64,000 bases of DNA from Enoplolaimus lenunculus (Eukaryota; Nematoda; Enoplea; Enoplida; Thoracostomopsidae). Location of the stretch: assembly GCA_030248215.1 (NCBI GenBank), contig JASANG010003805.1, forward strand, positions 230,001-294,000, given 5' to 3'. Both the position numbers and the translations under genes were made by a program. This document shows, one piece after another, positions 1-11,179 of the stretch (the first letter of the stretch is position 1; every line of letters starts with the position of its first letter). The notes beneath the pieces are model-generated. The model had not been told where the DNA came from, ran no database searches, and was given only the letters and a program-made list of their open reading frames with translations.

Positions 1-1030
1 AGTCGCCGGAATCCAAAACGTCGTCAACAAATCGAGACCGTAGTACAAATTTGACCCAATTCTATTATTTCCAGCAATTCCTGGCTCAAAATTTGGTTGT
101 TCAATTAAGTTTGTTGCGTTTGCCATTGCGTTTTCTAACCCCCTCCCCTGTTCAGCTTCAATATTTGACTTATAAAACGTCAACATTTCATCGTTAGTTG
201 AATTGAGTGGCGCTGTTGGTTGTCCCGGTTCGAACAGCAACATATTATCGGCGACAAGCTCAACTTGTAGCTCATTAACAAGCCATGTTGAAGCACAAAT
301 CGAAAGCGATTCATTTGGCGATATGGCGACGTATAAATGTTGAGTAACCGACGCCGCAGCGAGAGCCCAGGCTATTCCGCAAATCCAAGTTAGCGCAACA
401 AATACAATAACCAACTGAGGTAGCCGCAACAAAAACGAATGATTTCGCAAGACAAGCTTAGAAATTGATAAGCATCGTATAACGCTTATGCTTGCACGCA
501 TTGCAGATGCAGTATGCAGTGCAAGTTTATTAAAAAATGGATACATTTGACAAGATATGTTACCGTAATACCAGTCTAACGATGACATTTCTTCATTGTT
601 GTTGTTGTTGTTGTTGTTGTTGTCGTGTCCATCACTGTTGCTACTTTGATACTTAATCCAATGCGCGACATAATACGATAGGCGACTGAGACAAAAACTA
701 GCAACCAATAGGGCGTCGGCAAAATTTAAATGGTTTTGAAGGAAAATATAATGATATTTGAACGCTTCTCGATGCTGTCCACTGCTACTCGAACGGTTTC
801 GGCCGCCTCGGCTGTTAAGGCGGCGTGCGCCTTTTGATGTTCTCAGAGTCCATTCAAAGATTTGCCGCGGCGACCAGTTGAACTGAACGTTTGTGCGTCG
901 TTTAAATCGAAATAGTTTCATTCGAAAGTGAACGCTATTTGCGCAGCCTAACGCTAGGATTATGCCCAGCGTTAGAATGTTTGCAATATCAAACCAATAA
1001 TACATTTGTACCAATACCTTGAAATATGAG
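1..1030 (-). CDS. Class A (rhodopsin-like) GPCR, partial: TM1 to TM5
   Basis: The minus strand is open for 335 codons from an ATG at 1005 to the window edge. Numbering from that Met, TM1 (about 1-27) holds the conserved Asn in GCANSV. TM2 (about 92-115) holds Asp97 in NFADALL. TM3 (about 152-178) starts at Cys152. TM4 holds Trp207, and TM5 ends in FWIPA with the TM5 Pro. Cys236 can pair with Cys152. These are class A receptor landmarks, and the TM3 region loosely resembles peptide receptors of the GnRH/vasopressin type, but the ligand cannot be told. The DRY motif reads I-R-C. Loops are unusually long: about 60 residues between TM1 and TM2, nine consecutive Asn before TM3, and about 85 residues between Cys236 and TM5. 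Only five residues precede TM1, and a good acceptor (TTTTGTCAG) ends at 1031, so an upstream exon probably supplies the N-terminus. TM6 and TM7 lie outside the window. Confidence 0.85.
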
Positions 1031-1657
1031 CTGACAAAATAGTATTACCAGAATTAAGTGATTGAGTTTAAAAATTGACACAGTTGTGGGTCAAAATTGT
1101 ACTTGTTTGAGAACACCGTTGAGGTGAAACTAACCGTTGCTCAAATAATCCGTTGAGTTGAAATTACCCGTTTTTGGTTAGAATTAATGAGATGGAGTAA
1201 AGCAGCCGGTTTGTTTACTAAATTGTTCAGGTCAAACAAGCCGCTGATTAAATAAAAGCCTTGCGATGAAACCAAATAGTTCTTCCATAAAAGGTAAAAT
1301 TAATTTGTTTCGATGAATTGAATCGTTGACGTAAACCAGAGCCTATTTGATAGCCAAATCGTTCAGTTGAAACTGAAACTTTCACATTGAGGATGTCGTT
1401 GAGTTTAAAATACCCCTCACTCGTTCCTTGTTCGAAATTAATGATAGAAAACTAAGCTAAATTCTAAAAATTAAGCTCTGTTTATGATATGTCTAATAAC
1501 ATATGTTTGACACAATATTAATCTGTAATGAAATTCAAATCAAACAATTCAATGGCAAATCTAGAAATTTCTTACGGGGAGTCGACGATATATAATAGTG
1601 AGAAAAGTTAATGAGCGAAGCGAAGTGAGAAGCAAAACGCAATTTTTGACGTAAATC
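1031..1657. other. Upstream intron or flank of the GPCR, no gene seen
   Basis: This stretch is AT-rich. A degenerate phrase like CCGTTGAGTTGAAA recurs at least five times between about 1110 and 1400, which suggests a decayed minisatellite. I see no exon here; the missing GPCR N-terminal exon should lie to the right of 1031. Confidence 0.4.
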
Positions 1658-1661
1658 TTAA

Positions 1662-1924
1662 CCCTTTCTCACATGAATATTTTCTATTTCCCCTGAGACC
1701 TACGTTTTTGCTAGGATTCGAACTCGGGTGAGTGGCGTGGGAGGCGTATACCATCACCACTCAGCTATAGGAGCTTGACGCTCGAGCCCGAGGGGGCTCT
1801 CACGTCTTGTGGTGATTTAGTACTATGTATACGAGTTGCAATTGTTAAACACAGTGCGATATACATTATTTAACGTATATACACTGCGCTTAGCTGCCTA
1901 TAGGCAACTCAATGTGAGAAGGGG
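1662..1924 (-). repeat. Family A MITE copy 1 (TTAA-flanked, tRNA-like core)
   Basis: Inverted ends CCCTTTCTCACAT and ATGTGAGAAGGGG are flanked by TTAA on one side and TTAT on the other. Inside, on the minus strand, lies a tRNA-like segment with an A-box like TAGCTGAGTGG and a B-box like AGTTCGAATCC. A 22-bp palindrome centred on GCCTATAGGC sits near the opposite end. TTAA targets with ends beginning CCC are typical of piggyBac-type elements. This copy carries a 12-bp internal segment that copy 2 lacks. Confidence 0.75.
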
Positions 1925-1957
1925 TTATAGATAGTTAACTGAAAATTTTTCGCTTAA

Positions 1958-2209
1958 CCCTTTCTAACATGAATATTTTCTATTTCCCCTGAGACCTACT
2001 TTTATGCTAGGATTCGAACTCCGGTGACTGGAGTGGGAGGCGTATACCATCACCACTCAGCTATAGGAGCTGGACGCTCGAGCCTCACGTCTTGTGGTGA
2101 TTTAGTACTATGTATACGTGTTGCAATTGTTAAACACAGTGCGACATACATTATTTAACGTATATACACTGCACTTAGTTGCCTATAAGCAACTCAATGT
2201 GAGAAGGCG
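1958..2209 (-). repeat. Family A MITE copy 2
   Basis: Second copy in the same orientation, flanked by TTAA at 1954-1957 and 2210-2213. It is joined to copy 1 by a linker containing CTGAAAATTTTTCGC. It lacks the 12-bp segment found in copy 1. The tRNA-like core and the central palindrome are conserved with small changes. Confidence 0.75.
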
Positions 2210-2584
2210 TTAATACAAAATCTGAACGTTATACCCAGTTTTAGGCGAATAGCGTGGGTGCCAATCCGCTTGAACTCCGTCAATACTTCATCGAACTGGG
2301 CACGGCAATTGAATGCTAACCAGATTAAGCATAACTGCATCTGACACGTTGTGCCAAAAATACTTCGAATGACAGTTGCCAAATGCACCAAAGATTGTTT
2401 GAATTATTAAGATATATACACCATATGCTAAATTTGAGTTAGACGCATTTTGCAGATAAAAATCGTTTGCAAAATGACTGTTTCAACTGTAGAAATAGAA
2501 AAGTAAATTTGGCAAATTTTTTTAAAACGTTATAATCAACAGATGGTGTCGCATGCTGTTTGATAGTCAAACCAGCGGTGAACT

Positions 2585-2800
2585 GAGCCCACATTCTCAA
2601 ATGTATCTGGCACGTATTACCAGTTAGTGATAGGTCGTGTAACTTTCCAACCTGTGAATGCTGAGGCTCAAAATTCATAACACATTTCGCATATGATTTG
2701 CTGTACTAATGTACCGATTTTGAGTATAACAACTGCAATAGGTAGTGATTTTTACAACCTATTACCAGCTGATGGGTTCTGGTACTAAAAATAGGCCCTG
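2585..2800 (+). repeat. Family K MITE copy (ATTCTCAAATGTG ends), uninterrupted site
   Basis: It begins with GCCCACATTCTCAAATGT and continues with a block reading TATTACCAGTTAGTGATAGG that recurs near 31525, 56130 and 63850. At the point where the copy at 31243 carries an inserted MITE, this copy is uninterrupted, so it acts as an empty-site control. The right end is indistinct. Confidence 0.5.
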
Positions 2801-3068
2801 GTATTTTGATATAAGCCAATTGTCCATTGACCATTTAGAGAAATATTTACATAGCCGAGATTTATGATGTTTATAGAGTGGTCTAAATTCCAGCACACCC
2901 ACCGGACATTTTGACCCGTAGACCACCTGTCCAATCCACCCCTTGTAAATTTATGGTGAATACTTATTCTTTTAACTGCTCAACGGCGTTGCGAAACAAT
3001 TGTGCAGCTTGCAAAAAATACAAGCCTGTAACCAGATCCATACGCTGCCGTGATCAGCATGGCCGGTG

Positions 3069-3389
3069 TCATGGTTTAGTTCTTCCCACGGAAGAAACAG
3101 TCCAGTTCGATTTTCCCCCGCTCGCGATGGAATTCTGCCCACCGGTTAAGTTTTCCCGACACTGCTCATAGTACAGGTCCGAGGGCACCAGTAAAATTTT
3201 TCTTATCTCTATGACTTCGTTGTCCTCGAAAAAATTCTTGTTTGCCAAAATATGCCCGCTAAAGGTATGGCGCTCACGCCGGCACTGGCGGCCAACCGAT
3301 ACAAAAGGGGCAGGAGAAGTATTATTGAGGAGACAAAATTTGTCTACTGTATTGAAAAGAAATAGCTCGGATTTTGGATTGTTAAACAA
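3069..3389 (-). CDS. Unassigned open frame with coding-like composition
   Basis: The minus strand is open for 106 codons in a patch clearly richer in GC than its surroundings (about 2890-3330). The downstream half is mixed and charged, with a phrase like NEVIEIRKILLVPSDLYYEQ, which does not look like repeat-derived sequence. I do not recognise a family. No clear splice sites define an exon. It may be a decayed gene fragment or chance. Confidence 0.2.
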   Translation of the reverse strand: MFNNPKSELFLFNTVDKFCLLNNTSPAPFVSVGRQCRRERHTFSGHILANKNFFEDNEVIEIRKILLVPSDLYYEQCRENLTGGQNSIASGGKSNWTVSSVGRTKP

Positions 3390-3411
3390 TAAACATATAA
3401 ATATGATTTAC

Positions 3412-3875
3412 TACTGTAGTGACCCGAATAAGAGGGGGACTGATATTTATTTCGCCTCTCCAGAGGATACCCACATTGTTATTCGGTTCCAAACTGTTAT
3501 TTATTTTTAACCCACGCTCCGCCGCCATTCGTTACTGATATATCTGGTACTGCAATTATCCGTTGAATTAAACGTTTATTTGTCTTGTGTCAATAGCTTG
3601 ACCGATAATACAAGCTTATAGTTAGGTATGTACTTTAAAAATTTACGTACGCCTTAAAGTTTCAAACTCAAATCATTTGGCCCTGGAGTCATTTATGCGC
3701 TACAATTAGGGTTAATTGACATTCATGAACTCTAATTAGGGAATAGGGACTCTATCCGCTTACGGACTCTTATTAGGGATACGGACTCCTATTGATTCGG
3801 ACTCAAAATGGGGACCCCCTCTTATTACTCCCCCTCTTATTACCCCCCCCCCCTCTAATTCGGGTCAATACAGTA
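3412..3875 (+). repeat. Family B MITE copy 1 (TACTGTAGTGACCCG ends)
   Basis: Inverted ends read TACTGTAGTGACCCGAATAA on the left and a diverged version of its complement on the right, with TA at both borders as in Tc1/mariner-type insertions. The interior has a sub-block around CGGACTGTTATTTATTTTTA and, near the right end, serial phrases like GGACTCTTATTAGGG. It ends in runs of C. Copies recur at 33681, 46028, 46331 and 48562, with partial ones elsewhere. Confidence 0.75.
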
Positions 3876-5740
3876 CTTAAAAATTACTTAGCTAATTCCT
3901 AGGACATTATGTAAGATACTGTATGCGGGAAAGTGTTAAACAAAAACAAAATAAACCCTGTTGCATATACGATGGATCATAACGATGCCGGAAAAATAAT
4001 CAACCAAAAAACTAATATATTGGAATGTGATTGATAAGGCAAAGCTGGGTTTTCTTTAGGAGTTTATCAAAATGGCACCAACGGAACCGCGGTCGACCTC
4101 AATTTTAGTTATATTTTCAGTGTTGGCGTCAATTCATCAGGAGCGAATACGCGGAAAGCGATTAGAAGGATATGTCCACTGTCGGAATGTTTGGAGACTG
4201 ACTAATGAGCTGTTAACAAAGTTTAGAGAATAACTTGTTACACATCGTAGAGGTCAAACAAGTTGGTCATCAGGTTTACACCCCTCTCGAAATAGAATCA
4301 TTGCAATGCCCACCTCCCTCCCAGCCATCAATTCAAAATTTCTGAGTATCTCATTGGTTTCTATTTGTCAAACGAGTTTAACCATTGGTTAAGCGACCAA
4401 CGATACACCAGGTATTTTGAAATATCGCAATCCTTGAACCGAGAAACGTTTCGCGACTGTTGACTAAACAAGTTAATACTGACAAAAAGTATATCTTGTC
4501 GTGTACTTTGCTTGCGATCTGTTAAAGATACTTTGAAGGACGGATCTTGGGGATCTAGCGATCGGATTACCCCTTTGAACGCACAACGAGAATTTAATTT
4601 TTCATCAGTTTACGTCGTATGAGCCTATTAATGTCGCATAGTTTTTTCTGTGTATTTACGCATAGCTGATTTTTTGTGAGAGAGAGTAAAACAATTATTA
4701 TCGTCGTTCTCATTAGCTGTATTTTTTTGCTTTATTCCAAAAATGTAAACAGTTTTAAATGTTGTGAAAACATATTTTTCAAAAAAAACCAACGAAGTAT
4801 ATTTTTTTCATCATTTTTGAACAAATAAATTCCGATAAAATTTTAGTTTTAAAAAGTTCTCCTCAAACAGTTTTCGATAAAGAAATGTTTAAGAAAAAAA
4901 AGAAGCAACTTTTGTTAATTTGGTATACTAAAAGCGAATAAACACTATTTTTTTGCTTAACCTTTAAAATATACAAAATTTTGGTTTTAATTTATTTAGG
5001 AGGTTGCGCCAATATGACCCCGCATTAGATATGTAAGTGCGATGAACTATTTTCTAAACTGTAAGTGGCGTCAATAACATTCATCTGGCCGAATGTGATT
5101 CCAGATTATGAATTTCAAAAATTTCTGTATCCGCCACTGCTTCGCCGAATTAATACCACTTTATATACGGCTGCCAAACTGCCCACTAAGCCGTTTCCTA
5201 AACCTAACTATAAAAGCGAAAGTCCTAAATGCGGTAAGACAAAGTATACAAAACCGTAGGCACAAATTATAATTTGAAATCATCTCTATCAAACTAAAAA
5301 ATTTATTAACGTTTGCTAATAACTTCTACTCTCAGCTCGGCAACCAAAAATTAATCATTGAGCGAGCAAATGAATGATTTTGGAGAGAATAAGTAGATTT
5401 AGAAAAATATATTACAAAATTCAACATATCAATGCCCTCCTCCGCATCTTTGTTGCGGGGGGGGGGATAATTTTTGTTTTTGTATCACCCTAGACTACCC
5501 GTTACGACCCTCAGGCGTTTCAAAATGAACTCTGTTTAGCCATTAATAGAATTTTAACACAGGGCTCATAAATAAATATAAATATTATTTTGCCAAGCTA
5601 GCAATCTTAATTCTTAATATGTTAACCGAACTACATATCAGACAAATATACTGAAACTTAAAAAGAAACAAAAGAAAAAATTGAAGTTTTATTAAAATGC
5701 AACTTGCAATTTCAAAATAAAGACCCTTAGGGTTGCATCC
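3876..5740. other. Non-coding AT-rich stretch
   Basis: No gene recognised. A hAT-type end (AAATTTCTGTATCCGCCACTG-like) lies at about 5120-5142, and a run of G sits near 5456-5467. An open frame at about 5748-5960 on the plus strand, behind a possible acceptor (TCCTCCGCAG), has a Ser/Arg-rich start but no recognisable domain. Confidence 0.35.
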
Positions 5741-6592
5741 TCCGCAGCAGTTAGTGACAGTGAGCAAAACCAGGAAAAATATTCAAGCTCTAGTCACAGC
5801 CGAAGTGACGGATCGAGGGTGGTCGTGAGAGCTGAACACCCTACCGACCCTGCCGAGCTGAAATTTTATCTAAGATCACAATATGTTTTCCAGCCAAATA
5901 GGTGTTGCGTGCGTGATATGAAAAGAGTAGTATTTAGACACATGTTTTATAGGATGTGGTAAAAATTCAATTTCACAACCTGTCCCCAACTACACTTTAA
6001 CATATAATTGAAGAAAAACTTAATTGTTCACTTTAAAATAATTTTAATGTTAATTAATAGCTTTATTATTTACGCAAATAAATTTTATGTGTTGTAGAAT
6101 AATGTATAAAGGTCAACTTTGCGTCAACTTCACCTTAACGAGTGTCAAATAATTTTCTATGACATGCGTTTAGAGGCCCCTATTGAGGAAACGAGAGTTA
6201 AAGTGAAGCTAACGAGTGTACATGTCAAAACTACATATGACATAAAATTCGTACAAATCTGTGGCAGTCACTCAAAAATGATGGACGGTGCACTAATGAA
6301 CAAAATCTATAGCCATTTTGGAATATAAGCATATAATTTTGTGTATTAATATATACAGTTAATCAATTGATATTGTTAGAAGAGATGCTTTATATGATCT
6401 GCTTATCCTTTGGTTAAATGTATTGATTGTTGAGTAATTGATTAAAACTTTAAAATGTTGCGTTAATATCAAAACAACTATGCTCGAACGCTAGTAACGC
6501 ACGTAGGCTAATGACAGAACAGCTATATAACGCTCCAAATTAAACTAATCGGCGAAATATTAAGCGAAAAATTTTCAGTTTATTACCTATAA

Positions 6593-6855
6593 CCCCTTCT
6601 CACATTGAGTTGCCTATAGGCAACTCAGCGCAATGTATATACGGTAAATAATATATATCGCACCGTGTTTAACAATTGCAACACGTATACATAGTACTAA
6701 ATCACCACAAGACGTGAGAGCCCCCTCGGGCTCGAGCGTCAAGTTCCTATAGCTGAGTGGTGACGGTATACGCCTCCCACTCCAATCACTGGAGTTCGAA
6801 TCCTAGCATAAAAGTAGGTCTCAGGGGAAATTGAAAATATTTATGTGACAAAGGG
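6593..6855 (+). repeat. Family A MITE copy 3
   Basis: Plus-strand copy with the tRNA-like core at about 6743-6812: A-box TAGCTGAGTGG near 6750, B-box GGAGTTCGAATCC near 6791, and a loop containing CCC where a Gly anticodon would sit. It has the 12-bp segment. The left border is ATAA and the right border TTAA. The linker phrase GCGAAAAATTTTCAG found between copies also precedes this one. Confidence 0.75.
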
Positions 6856-6888
6856 TTAAGGGAAAAATTTTCAGTTTACTAAATATAA

Positions 6889-7139
6889 CCCCTTCTCACA
6901 TTGAGTTGCCTATAGGCAACTCAGCGCAGTGTATATACGGTAAATAATATATATCGCACCGTGTTTAACAATTGCAACACGTATACATAGTACTAAATCA
7001 CCACAAGACGTGAGGCTCGAGCGTCAAGCTCCTATAGCTGAGTGGTGATGGTATACGTCTCCACTCCAGTCACTGGAGTTCGAATCCTAGCATAAAAGTA
7101 GGTCTCAGAGGAAATTGAAAATATTCATGTAAGAAAGGG
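6889..7139 (+). repeat. Family A MITE copy 4
   Basis: Follows copy 3 after the shared linker and ends at TTAA (7140-7143). It lacks the 12-bp segment. The order of long and short units is reversed relative to the dimer at 1662-2209, so the two dimers are not simple copies of one parent dimer. Confidence 0.75.
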
Positions 7140-7365
7140 TTAATTATTATTTCCAAGTGTCATGAAAAAATTTGCCCACCCCGGACAATTTTTCATACAA
7201 ATTGTCTATAAAAAAGTGTCTCCATTCATGAAACATTTTTCCCTTCCAATGTAAAACTTTGGGCCACCCACACGTGTGCCTTTGTCCACACGTCAATTTA
7301 GCCTGTACATGTGTTTTTGTAATGCGTTGTGTTTAAATTGTGCCAAAAAAAGATTCTAACATCTT

Positions 7366-7737
7366 TTTGACACACTTTTCACCAACAAAAAATGTGCCTA
7401 GAAACATAAATATCTAAATATTTTTAAGAATTCTTTTAAGATTGAGGAATTTGAGTATATTATTATATTTTTGGCTTCACAGTAATGACTATCATGCTGA
7501 AAAATAAACCGAAAAAGGGATTGGGCAGAGTCGAGGAAGCTTCCGATTTGGTTTGACACACTTTTCACCAACAAAAAATGTGCCTAGAAACATAAATATC
7601 TAAATATTTTTAAGAATTCTTTTAAGATTGAGGAATTTGAGTATATTATTATATTTTTGGCTTCACAGTAATGACTATCATGCTGAAAAATAAACCGAAA
7701 AAGGGATTGGGCAGAGTCGAGGAAGCTTCCGATTTGG
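7366..7737. repeat. Exact tandem duplication, 2 x 186 bp
   Basis: Positions 7366-7551 and 7552-7737 appear identical base for base. The unit starts TTTGACACACTTTTCACC and ends GCTTCCGATTTGG. It abuts the integrase fossil and includes what looks like its leading portion. Perfect identity means a very recent event or an unmerged overlap in the assembly. A second exact 186-bp tandem pair occurs at 60710. Confidence 0.9.
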
Positions 7738-8600
7738 AACTGGAAAAGGTGTTCCATACTTATTGAAAAATGACCGCAAAAGAGTCAAAACTTAGCGAAG
7801 AGGAAAGAAGTAATATTCTAAACGATGCCCACGACTTGCGTGGACACCAATGCATCGGTGTAATGCATAGGTACCTAAAGCGACACGATGGTCTGCTGGG
7901 ATAGAACACAAATTGTCGTGTCACCAATTTTAACTTGTCGATGGCAGTTGATTCGACAAGCAACATCGCCATCTACATCCAATACCAGTAACAACTACTT
8001 GGCACCGCTTGGAAATAGATGTGATCACAATGGCAAGGTACAAAGCGTCCAACTGGTACATTTTTAGTATTCGATGTATTCAGCAAATGGGCTACTACTG
8101 CAATTCATGTGCTGAACAAAATCTCTCAAACAGTGGCGGACTATTTAGACAAATTATTTTTTACGGTTTGCAATTCCAACAATTCTGCGAACAGATCAAC
8201 GCCGAGAATTCCTTAATGAAGCTATGGAGGGTTATCAACTCTGAACAACGTTGAACGTCGTATTTCGTCTGCATATGATCCTCAGATCCAGAGTCTGGTT
8301 GAAAGATCCAACCAGATATTACAAAGAATGCTAATAAAAATGGATGGGTAATGGCGGCCATGCGGATTGGTATATTGGAGGCACCTTACTGTGATAACAG
8401 AGTGTATCAAGGGTCCGAAATTTCAAGCTATTCACGGGCTTTTCGGCCGTGAGCCATATCCGGGAGATAATAAAGGTGAGGGTGGAGACACGAAAATGTC
8501 AGCATTACAGCATTCTTGGGAAGTCATTGCTGAAAACGTTAAACGAAATATTGCACAAGCTCAGGCAGTGCAAAAAGATCAGTATGCTCGATAACGAAAG
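7738..8600 (+). pseudogene. Fossil retroviral-type integrase (LTR-element, Ginger or KRBA2-like)
   Basis: A decayed integrase-like coding region. The order of recognisable parts is a His/Cys-type N-terminal zinc region near 7820-7880, a DDE-type core from about 8000 to 8360 with a short phrase like SLVERSNQ, and a downstream segment to about 8590. It is broken, with several breaks. No flanking long terminal repeats were found, so it may be a lone integrase from a gypsy-like retroelement, a Ginger DNA transposon or a domesticated relative. The level of decay suggests it is old compared with the fresh duplication beside it. Confidence 0.55.
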
Positions 8601-8812
8601 GCTAGAGCGACGTGAGATGTTGAATCAAAAGTTTTGTTGTATAACTCAAAAAAGCTGGTGTGCAGTACGATGTTCGAAATATTGTCTATGAATGTTATAC
8701 ATATTTAAATTGTCTGCACACTAGAGGTAACGTAACCAAATTGTTGCGTTGAATATCATATGATGCAAAGAACGTTCATCCGATACGAGTGTCCAAATTT
8801 TAGCTTTGCTGT

Positions 8813-9465
8813 CTAATGCGGGGTTTGCGTTATGATTGGGGCCGAAGGTAACGTGTTTTGTCCCTATTACAATAGCGGGTAACATTTTGTTTGCTAGTTA
8901 ATCCTCAATTTAAAAAAATTGAATTGGCTACTATCCTGATGTGACATCTACTGTTGGTATTGCAGTATCATATGATATTCGAAATATTACCTGTCAGCGT
9001 CATATGATATGTTTGAAAATGTCTGCAATGTTCTGGTAAGGTTGCTTGCTTGTCCCGTAGAATGTCATATGATAGTAAATCTTGAAATTTGAATTATTTG
9101 TACTTACATATATATTTTAAAGTTTTTTTGGCAGAAACAGAAACGTAGAAGCTAATTCATCGTTCAAAATCATTAATGCATCATGAATCTAACTTTTTAC
9201 TATTAGGTAGTACAAATGACGTTGCCTTGCATCGTATCATATGATATTTAGTGAAATTTTGGAATATCATGTGATATTCCCATAAATGGCCATGGTATGA
9301 TATGACGCACGACTATTGGTATATGATAACTGTTTGAGACCATTCACAGTTTGTCGTATTACCCGGTATTTAAGTTGCGAAACTTTATGTTGACGTCAAA
9401 TCAACATGGGACAAAACGTGTTCCGGGCTGCCATAGTTATAACGTGTAACCTCGCATAATTAACA
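8813..9465. mobile_element. Family M element with serial TATCATATGATA palindromes
   Basis: At least five sites match or nearly match the 12-bp palindrome TATCATATGATA (8966, about 8999, 9064, 9235, 9265), with looser ones at about 9294 and 9320 and one just outside at 8753. Inverted pieces ACGTGTTTTGTCCC (8851) and GGGACAAAACGTG (9408) frame the block. A related segment lies inverted at 24185-24420. Serial subterminal palindromes are typical transposase-binding arrays, but no transposase is visible. Confidence 0.5.
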
Positions 9466-11171
9466 TATAAGACAAACCGTGATGTAACTGCCCTGGTCAT
9501 CATAACATGAATCCCACATTTCTAATTTGTAAAGATTTGCTGTAAGTTCCAACCAAAACAACAGCATATAGTGTGATTAATATTATTTTCAACCATATGG
9601 AACTCAAAATGAAACTTTAATCTACATTCTGTACTAATTAGTCTCTTAGAAGAATTATATTAATAAGTAGCTTTGCTGTGTGTTTTTTATATCAAAGTTG
9701 CCAGTAAGTGTGTATATGACATTTACAAATTAGCTGAATGAAAAAACATATTTTATAATTTTAGATTCTATTTATTTTGACAAACGAAATTGGCGAACAA
9801 AAACAAAATTTTTATCTCCACATGTAAGGTTGAAGCTCAGGCTTAGGTTAGGCTTAGGCTTCAAAGTATTAGACATAAACTTTAGCTTAACCATGTTTAA
9901 CGAGTCGGTGTAAAAAGTTAATGATTATTTTATATGTGCGCGCAAAACCACCAACAATAAATGTTCCAGTCTCAGTGATAGGTTAACCAGTTCTGGTTCA
10001 GTAAATAACCAATGATAAGGTCTGCTCAAGATCCTGTTTATTTGTCAAGTGCAAGTTAACACAGTATCACAATTATGCTCAACTGCCACTGCAGATATAA
10101 TATACTAATAATAAACTGTAATGCCTTTATTCTATTACAGTGTGGAAAAGTTGCGTGCAAGTATATATACCACATGCTCGCAAATACCCATATAGCTCCA
10201 AAATAGCAGACGCTCGGTAAACTCCGGTTAATAAATTCTAACTGCGGTAGAATTTATTGTGGAATAGCGAATTTTGCAACTACTAACTCCGTTGATGGTC
10301 ATTAAATTCGTTGTTACTCCCAACCACTCCGATAACTCTACAGTTTGCCCTAATTCATAAATTGTCCAAGTCTTTTGACGTGACTACTGCCCGAAGGCGA
10401 ATCACTCTAGCGCTATAACCAAAAAACACTATCGAGCCCGCAGATTCCTTCGCGATTCAGACTTCGCGGTAACTTCAACTAAATCCGAACTTAATTTTAG
10501 AAATCCGTGAAAGTGTTAAATGTAAACTCCGAAATATATAACTTTAGAATTCAGATTAAAAATAACAAAACCGCCGCAAATTGTAAACGTTTAACTATAA
10601 AGAAGAAATTTTGGTTTTCTAAAGTAAATCAAAGTTTCAGAATTTTTGATTTCACTAATATGAAAAAGAACTGAATTTTTCAAGGGCGTGTTATGTCATA
10701 AGTGACCTTTTTAAAACTCTATTTCCCGCTTTGCTTTTGAAAAGCCTATTTTGATCTTAGACTGGTAAATTTTTAAAATTAAATTTCAGAAAAATTCGCA
10801 TATTCATATTTTAGATGTCACTAAAAAATTTTGTTACTGAAATTTGTTGAATGTCTATTTTCAACTGCTCAACATTCTTGTGTCGAAAGTGCAAATATGG
10901 GTTAGATATAGAATGCTGACAATTGTGAACTACCAATGACGCTATTTCAAGGTGCCAGACTGTTAGGTCTGGCATTGAACAATGGGCTGCAAGCAAAAAA
11001 CAAAATTATCAAAGTTGTACACAAAGTTATCATGAACTGTTGTGTCTGTTGTAGACGGATTTATTTTGCATATCTGTGGCAAATCGAACAAGGCTTTTGA
11101 AATTGACAAGACTGTCCTTAGGTGGAAAAATTTTAACTGACTGGAATGACTGAAGCGTAACCTGGACATTT
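9466..11171. other. Non-coding AT-rich stretch
   Basis: No gene seen. A short patch of TTAGGC-type repeats at about 9840-9880 is a remnant of family C. The rest, including a slightly GC-richer patch at 10190-10470, shows no recognisable feature. Confidence 0.4.
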
Positions 11172-11179
11172 TACATACG

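Noticed and set aside
2194-2678. Two minus-strand frames as GPCR N-terminal exons
   Set aside because: They overlap family A and family K repeats, have no signal peptide pattern I trust, and no phase evidence links them to 1030.
6743-6812. A functional tRNA-Gly gene
   Set aside because: A- and B-boxes are good, but the acceptor and T stems do not pair well and the segment is part of a dispersed MITE.
8745-9330. Regularly recurring palindromes as a CRISPR array
   Set aside because: Spacing is irregular, the units are short palindromes, and the window is eukaryotic.
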